Positions 38,248 to 46,950 of a stretch of 64,000 nucleotides of DNA are shown one piece after another. Both the position numbers and the translations under genes were made by a program. This stretch comes from Actinoplanes sp. L3-i22 (GTDB lineage: Bacteria; Actinomycetota; Actinomycetes; Mycobacteriales; Micromonosporaceae), in the NCBI RefSeq assembly GCF_019704555.1, contig NZ_AP024745.1:5030501-5094500 (forward strand), written 5' to 3'. The notes under the pieces are model-generated. The model saw nothing but the letters and a program-made list of their open reading frames with translations, did no database searches and was not told where the DNA came from. Position 1 is the first letter of the stretch; every line of letters starts with the position of its first letter.

Positions 38248-38793
38248 ATGTTCGTCCGATGTCGCGCACTCCTGCTGTCCGTCGCCGCCGTCCTGCTGTG
38301 TGGGGCGGCCGTGATCGCCGGAGTGACCACACCCGCCGCGGCGGCCGCGCCGGCCGCGGCGGCCGATCACGTACTGACCGTGCTGGGCGCCGGTCCCTAT
38401 CGGATCGGTGGCAGCCTCGACCGGCTGGTCACAGCCGGTCTGATCACCGAGCCCAGCGCGCCCGACGCGAACGGGGCCCAGGTGGCCACGTCGCTCGGCG
38501 ACTGGCCGGGCGAGCTGTTGCTGACCTTCTACCACGGCCGACTGGCCGTCCTGGACACCTCGGCCGGCACCGTGCGCACCGCGGCCGGTGCGCGCGTCGG
38601 CATGTCCTTCGACCAGGTCGACGCGCTCTATCACGGCACCGGGCGGCTGATCACCGGCACCGGCGGGAGCACGGCCTACGTGCTCTGCTACCCGCCGATG
38701 GCCATGGTCTTCGGCGACCACCCGATCCGGCCCGGCGTCGGCTCCATCACCGTCGGGCCCGCCTGGCTCGTCCTGCGGAACGTCACCAGCTGA
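38248..38793 (+). CDS. Secreted protein of unknown function
   Basis: A 181-residue protein with a Sec signal peptide (about 1-38, ending AAAAAPAAAADH). The mature part is small and beta-rich, containing GPYRIGGSLDRLVTAGLI and VGMSFDQVDALYHGTGRLITG, a pattern like repeat units of secreted actinobacterial proteins that bind cell wall or ligands. No catalytic motif. It may share operator 12 with the aldolase. Confidence 0.75.
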   Translation: MFVRCRALLLSVAAVLLCGAAVIAGVTTPAAAAAPAAAADHVLTVLGAGPYRIGGSLDRLVTAGLITEPSAPDANGAQVATSLGDWPGELLLTFYHGRLAVLDTSAGTVRTAAGARVGMSFDQVDALYHGTGRLITGTGGSTAYVLCYPPMAMVFGDHPIRPGVGSITVGPAWLVLRNVTS

Positions 38794-38840
38794 GAAAGGC
38801 GTCCAGGTGACCTGGTCCGCGACCGCGCACGGAGGCCCGT

Positions 38841-39332
38841 ATGAAACCGCAAAGCTATGCCGCGCGCACCCGCTACCGCCCGCCCGCGCCCTGGTACCGG
38901 CGTCTCAACCGGCTCGGGGTGCTGCTGACCTCGATCGGCCTGGCACCACGTGACGCCGTGACGCTGCAGGTGCGCGGGCGTACGTCGGGCAGGCCACGCC
39001 GCATACCGATTCTGCGTACCCGGTACCTGGGCGACGACTACCTGGTCGCGCTCGCCGGTGAAGCCCAATGGGTCCGCAATGTCCGGGCGGCGCGCGGCCA
39101 GGCGGCGATCCGCCGCGGCCGGACCCGGCAGGTGCACCTCGAGGAACTCCCGGCCGCCGAACGGGCGGAGATCATCCTGCAGTACCTGTGGGCGCTGCGG
39201 GGACGCAGCAGCGCGACGTCCGCGGCGGACCAGGCGAGGTTCTATTTCGGGCTCGGCGTCGAGGCGACCCTCGGTGACGTCGCGACGATCGCCGCCTTCT
39301 ACCCGGTATTTCGGATCACCTACCGGACGTGA
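38841..39332 (+). CDS. Deazaflavin (F420)-dependent nitroreductase-family protein, DDN-like
   Basis: A 163-residue protein with the split beta-barrel fold of F420H2-dependent quinone or nitroreductases (DDN, DUF385). Core motif VRGRTSGRPRRIPILRTRYLGDDYLVAL, then EAQWVRNVRAARGQAAIRRGRT. DDN proteins reduce menaquinone with F420H2. Other members reduce unsaturated or nitro compounds. F420 use fits actinobacteria. It lies 8 nt before the following membrane protein, and the two may be cotranscribed. Confidence 0.85.
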   Translation: MKPQSYAARTRYRPPAPWYRRLNRLGVLLTSIGLAPRDAVTLQVRGRTSGRPRRIPILRTRYLGDDYLVALAGEAQWVRNVRAARGQAAIRRGRTRQVHLEELPAAERAEIILQYLWALRGRSSATSAADQARFYFGLGVEATLGDVATIAAFYPVFRITYRT

Positions 39333-39339
39333 GGCCGAA

Positions 39340-40065
39340 ATGACTCGATGTGAAGCGGACCCGGCAGCCGGCGGCCCGGGATGGGAATCGTTGTACCGGG
39401 CCGGTGCGGTCTGCGCGATGTCGGCGGTCGCCGCGTACGTCGCGGCCCTGATCCTGGTCACCGTGACGGATCCGCCGCCCACCAGCGGTGGTGCCGCCGT
39501 GCTGGCGTTCGTCGCCGCGCACCGGACGGTCTACGTCCTTCGGCAGCTGCTGTGGCTCACGCCCGCCGTGCTCCTGATGGTGGTCTCCCTCGCGCTCGCC
39601 GTGGCGCTGCGCGAGCGCGGCCGAAGCTTCGCGGCGGTGGGGGGCCTGATCGCGATCGCCTCCTGGGCGATGTCGTTGGCCTGGCCGGCCACCGGTGACG
39701 GCGCACTGGCCATGGTGGTTCTCAGCGACAGGTACGCCGATGCGGGCACCGCCGCCGGGCAGGCGCCCTTCGCCGCCGGCGCGGAGGTGCTGATCGCTCT
39801 CAACGATGTGCCCGCCGTGATCGGGGTGCTCCAGTCGATCGGCGTCCTGCTGATCGCATTGCTGATGCGCCGGGAGCCGTCCGCCGCGGCACTGGCCTGG
39901 CTCGGGATCGCGACCGGCGTGGTCGGGGTGATCTCGGAGTTGCTGCGGCCGGTGCTCGGCTGGGCCTACGCGATCTACGGCGTGCTGCTGTTCGCCTGGC
40001 TGATCGGAGTCTCCGGCACGCTGTGGCGCCTGGGCTCCGGTCAGTCACGGTGGAGCACCCGGTAG
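39340..40065 (+). CDS. Multi-pass membrane protein
   Basis: A 241-residue integral membrane protein with about six helices (for example AVCAMSAVAAYVAALILVTV, VYVLRQLLWLTPAVLLMVVS, AYAIYGVLLFAWLIGVSG). The pattern resembles DUF4386-type proteins but no motif confirms this. ATG 39340 is preceded by GAGG. It lies 7 nt downstream of the DDN-like gene. Its 3' end overlaps the convergent DedA-PAP2 gene by 25 nt. Confidence 0.75.
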   Translation: MTRCEADPAAGGPGWESLYRAGAVCAMSAVAAYVAALILVTVTDPPPTSGGAAVLAFVAAHRTVYVLRQLLWLTPAVLLMVVSLALAVALRERGRSFAAVGGLIAIASWAMSLAWPATGDGALAMVVLSDRYADAGTAAGQAPFAAGAEVLIALNDVPAVIGVLQSIGVLLIALLMRREPSAAALAWLGIATGVVGVISELLRPVLGWAYAIYGVLLFAWLIGVSGTLWRLGSGQSRWSTR

Positions 40066-41465
40066 TCGCCGGGTTCGACGGCGTCGGCGTGGGGCTCGCC
40101 CGGAGTGGGCCGGCGCGTGACAATGCCGACGGTGGTGATCGTCAGGGTGGTCCAGGCGGTGCCGAGGGCGAAGCCGCCGAGGACGTCGGTGAGCCAGTGC
40201 GCTCCCAGGTACAACCGCGAGAATCCGACGAGGGCGACGATCAGCACGGCTACCGTCCACACGGTGACCCGGTGCCCCCAGCGCTGGAGCCGGCCGGCCA
40301 GCAGGTAGGCGATGGCACCGTAGGCGGCCGCGGCTTGGGCGCTGTGCCCGGAAGGGAACGCGTATCCCGGCGCCGAGGTGAGCAGATCGGTGATGTCGGG
40401 CCGGATCCTGGTGGTGAGCAGCTTGATCGCATCGATCAGGACTGCCGTGCCGGTCACCACGACGGCCAGCATGACGGCGGTGGACCACCGGCGTCCCGGC
40501 CGCGCGAGCACCAGCACGGCCAGGACGAGAAGCACGGTCACGACCCGGCCGCTGCCCAGAGCGGTGACGACCCGCATGACGGCGGTCAGCCAGCCGGTGC
40601 GATGATCGACCAGCCAGGCGGCGACCGGGCTGTCCCGGGTGGCGAGCTCGTTCTTGTGCAGCACGCCGACCAGAATGCCGCCGAAGGCCCACCCGGCGAG
40701 TCCGATGGCGATCAGGCCCACGGTCAGCGAGAGCCCCAGTGCCGTACCGGGTGTGAAGCGCCGGCCCACGAAGGCCAGTTCCCGGCGGTAGCGCCGGCGC
40801 AGCCGGAGCATCCCTGGCCGGTCGATCGCCCGGCCGAGCAGGGCCCGCAGGCGTTCCGGATGTTTGGCCACCCATCGGGCCGCCGCCGTGGTCACCCCGA
40901 TCAGCGCCAGCAGGACGACCAGGACCAGCCCGGCCGGACCGGTCACAGCGGCGACCCGCTGATAGGAGTTCCCGGCGAAGTAGCCGATCAGTACCGAACC
41001 CGGACCCCAGATCAAACCACCGATCACGGCGTACGTCGTGAAGGTGCGCAGACGCATCCGGGCCATCCCGGCCGCCATCGGCATCACCGCGCGCAACACT
41101 CCGATCAGGCGCCCGAACAGAATCGCCCGCGCGCCCCGCTCGATCAAGGCCTGGTCCACCGCGGCCCACCGCGCCGGGCCGATGCGCCGCCCCAGCCGGC
41201 TGGTTCGCAGAGCCGGCCCGAACCGGCGCCCGATCGCGTACGCGAGCAGGTAGCCCCCGACGGACCCGGCGCCGGCCAGAATCAGCATCACGGTGAGGCT
41301 GACCCGGCCGTGGAAGGCGAGCAGCCCGCCCAGGACGAGCACCAGCTCACCGGGCAGCACCAAGCCGAGAAACATCGATTCCGCCGTGGCCAGGACACCG
41401 ACCACCAGGTACGCCAGGGCAGGCGGCACCGCGGCCATGACCGCGCTGAACCAATGTCCCATCAC
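40041..41465 (-). CDS. DedA (VTT)-PAP2 phosphatase fusion membrane protein
   Basis: A 474-residue integral membrane protein. N-terminal DedA/SNARE-associated domain (about 1-200: GLVLPGELVLVLGGLLAF, FGRLIGVLRAVMPMAAGM). A second part (about 225-460) is a PAP2 lipid phosphatase with KLLTTRIRP, PSGHSAQ and SRLYLGAHWLTDVLGG, the three catalytic motifs of the class. DedA proteins flip lipids such as undecaprenyl phosphate; PAP2 enzymes remove phosphate from undecaprenyl pyrophosphate. A fusion would couple dephosphorylation to flipping in lipid-carrier recycling (inference). Start 41465 or the adjacent ATG 41462. Confidence 0.92.
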   Translation of the reverse strand: MMGHWFSAVMAAVPPALAYLVVGVLATAESMFLGLVLPGELVLVLGGLLAFHGRVSLTVMLILAGAGSVGGYLLAYAIGRRFGPALRTSRLGRRIGPARWAAVDQALIERGARAILFGRLIGVLRAVMPMAAGMARMRLRTFTTYAVIGGLIWGPGSVLIGYFAGNSYQRVAAVTGPAGLVLVVLLALIGVTTAAARWVAKHPERLRALLGRAIDRPGMLRLRRRYRRELAFVGRRFTPGTALGLSLTVGLIAIGLAGWAFGGILVGVLHKNELATRDSPVAAWLVDHRTGWLTAVMRVVTALGSGRVVTVLLVLAVLVLARPGRRWSTAVMLAVVVTGTAVLIDAIKLLTTRIRPDITDLLTSAPGYAFPSGHSAQAAAAYGAIAYLLAGRLQRWGHRVTVWTVAVLIVALVGFSRLYLGAHWLTDVLGGFALGTAWTTLTITTVGIVTRRPTPGEPHADAVEPGDYRVLHRD

Positions 41466-41539
41466 CGCTGCCCTTCCTGCGGGCCGGCGACCACGCCGGG
41501 TGGCCGCGCCTCATCCCGTTCGCGGTCGGCCCCACCTGC

Positions 41540-42052
41540 TCACGACTGCTGGAGCAGGTCGGTGCCGTCACGCGGTTCGAGCACGACCACGGCAGTCTCC
41601 CTCTGCCGCCGCGCGGCGTACGCGTCGAGGTGTTCGTCGATCTCCGCCCAGCGGCGCCACAGGCGTTCACGCTCGTCCGGGCGGGCCGGCCGGGCGTGGA
41701 AGGGCCGCCTCCCGTCGCGGGTCTCGACCATGGCATCCGGGTTGGCCCGCAGGTTCAGCCACCACGCGGGCTCGGCCGCACCCCATCCGTTCATCGCCAG
41801 CGTGATCAGGTTGCGGCCGTCCGCGATGTAGCCGAGAACGACCTGCCGGGGCTGCCCGGTCCGCCGGCCCGTCGCAGTGAGGCGCAGAGCTCCCCAGCCG
41901 TCCGGCTTCGGCCGCCACAGACCCACCCGGCCGCGGGTCACCCGCACCAGTGCGCGATGACCGTGCCAGAACAGTGTGATGAACCAGCGCGGTGGCAGCC
42001 AGGGGCGCCGTACCGGCACCGAGGCGTCTCGTGGCGAATGCGTGTTCGACAT
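41540..42052 (-). CDS. DDN-like F420-dependent reductase-family protein
   Basis: A 170-residue protein with the DUF385/DDN fold: LRLTATGRRTGQPRQVVLGYI, NLITLAMNGWGAAEPAWWLNLRANPD and RPFHARPARPDERERLW. Length and spacing match F420H2-dependent quinone reductases. The mid-region has WW near the F420 site. ATG 42052 lacks a strong RBS (CGGGGAC). It is not closely related to the copy at 38841, so this is a separate family member. Divergent from the esterase gene. Confidence 0.82.
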   Translation of the reverse strand: MSNTHSPRDASVPVRRPWLPPRWFITLFWHGHRALVRVTRGRVGLWRPKPDGWGALRLTATGRRTGQPRQVVLGYIADGRNLITLAMNGWGAAEPAWWLNLRANPDAMVETRDGRRPFHARPARPDERERLWRRWAEIDEHLDAYAARRQRETAVVVLEPRDGTDLLQQS

Positions 42053-42359
42053 GTCCCCGCCGATCGTCGTCGGTCGACCGGTCGAGATCACCGGGCCCGG
42101 CGGCGTCGCCGCCACCGTCGCGGTTGGATCACCTGGCCGTACCGATGGATGTTGTCCGCCGCCGAGCCGGCCGGGGCACGGCCGGCTACGGTTCAGCGGC
42201 GCCCGTCGACCGATCGTGGCCCGGTCTCCCGTCCGCGGGGTAGAGGCGAACGTCCCCGCTCGCACAGGGGTATCGGTGCCCGGACCGGACGCCGGCCGGG
42301 GCCGCCGACGGGGGCTGTTCGGCGGTATTCTGACCGGGATCCTCGTACGGGAGGACGTG

Positions 42360-43298
42360 ATGGCTCGGCACAGAGGGCGGGTGGTCGGGGCGATGATCGC
42401 CGTGGCGGCGGTCATGGCGGCGACGGCCTGCGGTTCAGCAGGTGGTTCCGGCCCGTCGCCGGGCATCCCGGTGGTGATGCCGTCGAGCGGCACCGCCACG
42501 GTGACGATCGGGGGCCGGCCGGTCACCGTGCACGTCCCGGACTCCTACGACCCGGCTCGTCCCGCGCCGCTGGTTGTCGCGTTGCACGGCTACACCTCCG
42601 ACGCCGCGGAACTGGAGACGTACCTGCGGCTGACCCCCGAGTCGCAGCGGCAGGGATTCGTCTACGCCTACCCGGACGGGTCGACCGATGATCACGGTGA
42701 TCGTTTCTGGAATGCCACCGACGCGTGCTGTGACCTCTTCGGAGCGAAACCCGACGACTCGGGCTATCTGAGCGCACTCATCTCTTCGATCCAGAGTACC
42801 TATCGGATCGACCGTGGCCGCGTCTACCTGATCGGCCACTCCAACGGCGCGTTCATGGCCTTCCGGATGGCCTGTGATCACGCCGGCCAGATCACCGCGA
42901 TCGTCGCCGTCAACGGTGCCGGCTGGAACGACCCCGCACGGTGCCGGCCGTCCGAACCGGTGAGCGTGCTCGCCATCCACAGCACCGACGACGAGAGCAT
43001 CGCCTTCGCCGGTGGCGCGATCGACGGCGTCACCTACCCGTCGGCGGCCGCCACCGTCACGCAATGGCTGGGCTACGACCGGTGCGTGGCGGAGGGCCGC
43101 GACGCTCCGGGGCTCGATCTGGTCACCGACCTGCCGGCCGCGGAAACGTCGGTTCGTACCTACCAGCAAGGTTGTGCCGGTGGATCGAGTGTGCAGGCAT
43201 GGACGATCAACGGTGGCACGCACGTGCCCCGGCTGGGGCCCGCCTTCGCCCCCGCGGTGACCGGTTTCCTGCTCGCCCGGTCCAAGCCCGCTCGTTAG
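42360..43298 (+). CDS. Lipoprotein esterase of the polyhydroxybutyrate depolymerase/feruloyl esterase (LpqC) type
   Basis: A 312-residue lipoprotein. The signal ends in ATAC, a lipobox with the lipidated Cys at about residue 23. The alpha/beta hydrolase fold has the oxyanion region VVALHGYTSD and the nucleophile elbow IGHSNGAFMAF. Asp in AIHSTDDES and His in INGGTHVPR complete a plausible triad. Paired cysteines (ATDACCDLFG) suggest disulfides. Such exported enzymes hydrolyse polyesters or feruloyl esters. GGGAGG lies 5 nt upstream of ATG 42360. The 307 nt before it holds no recognised element. Confidence 0.85.
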   Translation: MARHRGRVVGAMIAVAAVMAATACGSAGGSGPSPGIPVVMPSSGTATVTIGGRPVTVHVPDSYDPARPAPLVVALHGYTSDAAELETYLRLTPESQRQGFVYAYPDGSTDDHGDRFWNATDACCDLFGAKPDDSGYLSALISSIQSTYRIDRGRVYLIGHSNGAFMAFRMACDHAGQITAIVAVNGAGWNDPARCRPSEPVSVLAIHSTDDESIAFAGGAIDGVTYPSAAATVTQWLGYDRCVAEGRDAPGLDLVTDLPAAETSVRTYQQGCAGGSSVQAWTINGGTHVPRLGPAFAPAVTGFLLARSKPAR

Positions 43299-43331
43299 CC
43301 CGGCACGACCGGTCGCGGGGGAGGGCCGGCC

Positions 43332-44144
43332 CTATCGCCGCGGGGCGGGGGTGACCGGCGTGTCGTCGTGCAGCACCGCCCATACGACCTTGCCATCCGG
43401 TGTGGGCAGGGCACCCCAGGACCGGGCGGCGGCCTCGACGATGCGCAACCCGTACCCTCGCTGTTCGTGCGGCCCGGTGTAGCTCAGCTCCGGAGCCGGC
43501 AGCCGGGGCAGCTGTGGGTCGCGGCCGTAGACGGAGACCCGAAGCCGGCTGGGACCTCGGACGATGCCGCGCCGGAGCGGGCCGAGCCGGGTCACCACGA
43601 AGTCGAGATAGGTGCCGGCGTGCTCGACCGAGTTGCCGACCAGTTCGGAGACCACGAGCTGGGCCCGGGGCAGGAGCGTCTCCAGGTGCCACTCCTGGCA
43701 GGCCGCTCTGATCAGATCACGGACCACGGCCGCGGCGATCGGCTCGGGGGCGAGCTTTAGACGGATCTGATCGGTCGACGGCCGGCGGTCGTTCAGGGCG
43801 GCACGCACCTCCTCGAGGTCGGCGTCGACCGTGAGGCGGCGGCGTGCACCCAGCCGTTCCAGTCGCTCGGTCAGGACCGATCCGATCGGCAGACACGCCG
43901 CAACCGGGACCGGTGGCTGCAGCCGGGCCGCCTGCTCGCCGACGCTGAGCCAGAGCGGTGCACTACCCGCGGCGGGATCCTCCAGGTACTTCAGGTCGAG
44001 CAGCAGGCCCGGTGGGTGGGCGGACAGGTTCTCGCGCACGCTGTCGTGCGCCTGCTGCCACAACGGCCGCCCCCAACTCCCGGTGACCGTCATCTCGATG
44101 ATGGCCGTCTCGTGGTCCACGAGCGAAAGGACCTGACATTGCAC
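43332..44144 (-). CDS. ATP-binding protein with STAS-like N-terminus and HATPase (RsbW-like)
   Basis: A 270-residue protein. The first 115 residues look like a STAS-type anti-sigma antagonist fold (AIIEMTVTGSWGRP, LLLDLKYLEDPAAGSAPLWLS). The rest is a GHKL ATPase of the RsbW/SpoIIAB type (RAQLVVSELVGNSVEHAG N-box, GYGLRIVEAAARSWG). Such proteins phosphorylate STAS antagonists or bind sigma factors; a STAS-GHKL fusion may be self-regulating. It starts the GAF-ANTAR block but is 129 nt from its neighbour. Confidence 0.8.
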   Translation of the reverse strand: MQCQVLSLVDHETAIIEMTVTGSWGRPLWQQAHDSVRENLSAHPPGLLLDLKYLEDPAAGSAPLWLSVGEQAARLQPPVPVAACLPIGSVLTERLERLGARRRLTVDADLEEVRAALNDRRPSTDQIRLKLAPEPIAAAVVRDLIRAACQEWHLETLLPRAQLVVSELVGNSVEHAGTYLDFVVTRLGPLRRGIVRGPSRLRVSVYGRDPQLPRLPAPELSYTGPHEQRGYGLRIVEAAARSWGALPTPDGKVVWAVLHDDTPVTPAPRR

Positions 44145-44273
44145 CTCGAAACCTCCGTCTCCTGGCGGCTGACCCGGCTCGGTCGACCGACGCGAAATGC
44201 ATGGATCATTATCGATATGGAAAGTCGTTCGACCGACGGCGGCTGCGAAACCCTTCGAGTAACGGGAGAGGGC

Positions 44274-44996
44274 TCACCGCCGCGGCCCGTCCGCGCCCGG
44301 CCGGAAGGTCAGCCGGCCGGCGAGGGTCTCGGAGACGACCTCGTGTATCGACCGCGCGTTCTCCTCGGCGTAGGCCCGGAGCAGGTGCAGCGCCGCGTCG
44401 GCGTCGGTGCCGGTGTATGCCATGACCATGCCGACGGCTTGTTGCACCGACGCGGCGCCGACCGGCATCGTCATGGCGGGGTGGCCGGTCCCGTCGGACT
44501 TGATGGTGTCGAGCAGCAGCACCGCGGCGGCAAGCGCGTAGCGGGAAGCAATCTCGCCGGCGTGGAGCGTGAGCGGCCCGGCGACGCCGCGGTAGAGGGT
44601 GAGAACGCCGATCGGCTTCCCGTCGTGTGTGACGGCGAAGGCGAACACGGCACGAATGCCGCGGGCCGGCGCCTGGGCGGCGAAGGCGGGCCAGCGCCGG
44701 GCCGCGGCCGGTGTGCTCAGATCGGCGACCGCGACCGGCTCGCCGTGGGCGAAGCTGTCCAGGCGCGGTCCCTGCCGCAACTGGTCCTGCAGGTCCTCCA
44801 GTTGATCGGACCGCGGGCCGCTGTCGCTGAGCAGGAGCCAGCCCGACGACCCGGCGTGGATGCTGAGAGCGACGCCGTCGAGGTCGGGTAGCTGCCGGTG
44901 ACAGTCGGTGGCCAGCGCGGTGATGCCCCCGCGAGCGCGAAGCGCGGAGACCAGCTGACGCAGTAGCCGGTGTGCTCGGCCGTCGGGTGCGGTCAT
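44274..44996 (-). CDS. GAF-ANTAR transcription antiterminator 1
   Basis: A 240-residue regulator: N-terminal GAF sensor (about 15-150, GVALSIHAGSSGWLLLSDSG, FAFAVTHDGKPIGVLTLYRG) and C-terminal ANTAR RNA-binding domain (SVQQAVGMVMAYTGTDADAALHLLRAYAEENARSIHEVV). ANTAR proteins bind paired RNA hairpins to prevent termination. ATG 44996 overlaps the previous gene's stop by ATGA, so the two proteins are translated together and may heterodimerise. Confidence 0.9.
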   Translation of the reverse strand: MTAPDGRAHRLLRQLVSALRARGGITALATDCHRQLPDLDGVALSIHAGSSGWLLLSDSGPRSDQLEDLQDQLRQGPRLDSFAHGEPVAVADLSTPAAARRWPAFAAQAPARGIRAVFAFAVTHDGKPIGVLTLYRGVAGPLTLHAGEIASRYALAAAVLLLDTIKSDGTGHPAMTMPVGAASVQQAVGMVMAYTGTDADAALHLLRAYAEENARSIHEVVSETLAGRLTFRPGADGPRR

Positions 44997-45763
44997 GGAT
45001 TCTGCCCGGTTTCCGGGATGCCGTCGTCCGCGGGCGCCGGGAAGGTTCCGGAGACGACTCGCGCGGCGAGTTCGTGAAGGCTCTGGTTGGTGTCGCGGGC
45101 CACCTGACGGAGCCGGGTGAACGCGGCATCCGGGCTGGTCCGCCAGTACACGGCTAGCATGCCTTTGGCCTGCTCGATGGTCACCCGGCTGGCCAGCGCG
45201 GTTTCCAGGTGCTGGATTCGCAGACGACCGCGGCGCAGCGCGTCGAGCTGGCGTGCGGTGTACGCGGCGGCCTCGGCCAGCGCGCTGGCCGAGGCGATGG
45301 TCTGCTCGTCGAGCGGCCCGGGCTCGGCGTGGAAGAGGTTGAGCACCCCGAGTGGCCGACGCCGGCCACCCAGCATCGGGATGGCATGCACCGACCGGGC
45401 GCCGGTGGCCAGGATCGCCGGTCCCAGGCCCGGCCAGCGGGGGTCGGTGATCTCGGCGTCGGGGTACACCACGGCAACAGCCCGGCGGTGCGACTCCACA
45501 CACGGTCCGCGGCCGGCCGCCAGTTCCGCCGCTTCGAGGCGTCCCACCTCCGGGGAGGTCACCGCGACCACCCGGAGTCGATCCTCGGGATCGGCCAGTG
45601 ACACCCCGGCGCCGCTGGCGTGCAGGAGCCGCCGGCTGGATCGCAGCAGGGCACGGACCGGTTCCAGGTGGTCGTCGCCCCCGGCGCCCGCGGTAATGAT
45701 CTCCAGGATCGCGGTGCTGAGGTGATCGGGGCCGGGCCCGGTCACGGTCGCGTCATCCGTCAT
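44993..45763 (-). CDS. GAF-ANTAR transcription antiterminator 2
   Basis: A 256-residue regulator. The GAF domain (about 20-165) includes VAVTSPEVGRLEAAELAAGRGPCVESHRR, where Cys in GPCVESHR is conserved in this subfamily. ANTAR follows (RVTIEQAKGMLAVYWRTSPDAAFTRLRQVARDTNQSLHELA). ATG 45763 is used because GGAAGGGGCGGTG precedes it. Its target RNA is unknown. The conserved GPC could be a redox or ligand residue (inference). Confidence 0.9.
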   Translation of the reverse strand: MTDDATVTGPGPDHLSTAILEIITAGAGGDDHLEPVRALLRSSRRLLHASGAGVSLADPEDRLRVVAVTSPEVGRLEAAELAAGRGPCVESHRRAVAVVYPDAEITDPRWPGLGPAILATGARSVHAIPMLGGRRRPLGVLNLFHAEPGPLDEQTIASASALAEAAAYTARQLDALRRGRLRIQHLETALASRVTIEQAKGMLAVYWRTSPDAAFTRLRQVARDTNQSLHELAARVVSGTFPAPADDGIPETGQNP

Positions 45764-45888
45764 CACCGCCCCTTCCCCGTCCGGTCGCCTCGTCCTGTAC
45801 GTAAGAGCCCGGCCCGACGCCCGATCGGGCACCGCCTGGCCCCATCACCGTGACGGCCCCGGCCGGCACGGCGTCCGCAGCCCGCTCG

Positions 45889-46713
45889 TCAGTCATCGTC
45901 GGCATCCAACGGATCCACCAGCAGCGGAAAGTCGACCGTTGCGGTTCCCGTGAGCACCGCTTCGGCGAGTTGCCCCACCCGCAGCCGCCGGGCACGAGCG
46001 GTATGCCGCAGCACCGCCGACACGGTGTCCAGATCGAGTCGCCACCGGACCGCGAGCATGCCCTTGGCCCGCTCGACAACGGTCGCCTCGGCCAGCGCCG
46101 CGGTCAACTCGTCGATCCTGACCGGGGCCTGGGCGTGCGTCTGGAGCCGGTGCACGGTTTCGCCGGCCGTGGCCGCCATCGACCGGGCCAGTCGTGAGTC
46201 CGGCCCGCCCAATCCGCCCGTGCTCGGCCGGAACAGGTTCAGTACCCCGACCGTCGCGTCCCCGGCGAACAGCGGGATCGCGTGGATCGCGCGGATGCCG
46301 TTGGCCCTTGCCAGCACGCCGAGCTCCGGCCATCGCTCGTCGGTGACGTCGACATCGGCGAACACGAGTTCGCGAGCCTGACGATGCGATTCCACGCAAG
46401 GTCCGCGGTCCGCGGCCAGCTCCTGTTGTTCGAGCAGGCGCACGGCCTCCGACGACACCGCCATCGACGTCAGCATGCCGCGCTGATCGGGCAGCATCAC
46501 GCCGGCACCGCTGACATCCAGCAGCCGCAGACTCCATCGGGCCAGGGTGTGTGCGACGTCCAGCTGGTGGCCCCCCTCGCCGCCGATGGCCGCGAGCTCG
46601 ACGAAGGCCTGCGAGATCGACCCGTTCCGATCGCCCGGCGGTGTGCTCTGGTGAGGGTTCATGGCCGGCTCCGTCCGCTGGTCCGACACCGCGGTCTGGA
46701 GCTTGTCGGGCAT
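45889..46713 (-). CDS. GAF-ANTAR transcription antiterminator 3
   Basis: A 274-residue homologue of the previous protein. The GAF has the same MAVSSEAVRLLEQQELAADRGPCVESHRQ pattern, then VHAIPLFAGDATVGVLNLFRP. ANTAR: EATVVERAKGMLAVRWRLDLDTVSAVLRHTARARRLRVGQLA. The start 46713 has AGGTGATC upstream; an ATG at 46662 is an alternative. The pair 44993/45889 looks like an old duplication. Confidence 0.88.
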   Translation of the reverse strand: MPDKLQTAVSDQRTEPAMNPHQSTPPGDRNGSISQAFVELAAIGGEGGHQLDVAHTLARWSLRLLDVSGAGVMLPDQRGMLTSMAVSSEAVRLLEQQELAADRGPCVESHRQARELVFADVDVTDERWPELGVLARANGIRAIHAIPLFAGDATVGVLNLFRPSTGGLGGPDSRLARSMAATAGETVHRLQTHAQAPVRIDELTAALAEATVVERAKGMLAVRWRLDLDTVSAVLRHTARARRLRVGQLAEAVLTGTATVDFPLLVDPLDADDD

Positions 46714-46950
46714 ACCAGATCACCTGGATGTGTCAGTCTCATGCCCACCATGCCAGAGCCGGCACCCGTCGCTCACTTCCGTCGGTCGGAGCCGCGTCCG
46801 AGGCAGCCATCGCACAGCGGCCAGCTTGCTGAACCGAGGACATCATGGCAACTCCGAAACGCCGCGTGGATCAGAACTAGTGGGCGGATGGACGGTCGAC
46901 GCACCGGCGGCCACTGGCTGCGAGCCGAGCGGGAAGGCCTGCGCGGGTCG

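Noticed and set aside
42053..42359. 307-nt gap between the DDN-like and esterase genes searched for a promoter box, small gene or RNA
   Set aside because: No site like the operators, no convincing small reading frame, and only short inverted repeats typical of GC-rich DNA.
43322..43333. AGGGCCGGCCCT palindrome next to two gene ends
   Set aside because: Lacks the GGGAC half site, so not part of the operator set; it may belong to a terminator, but no stem longer than 6 bp is seen.
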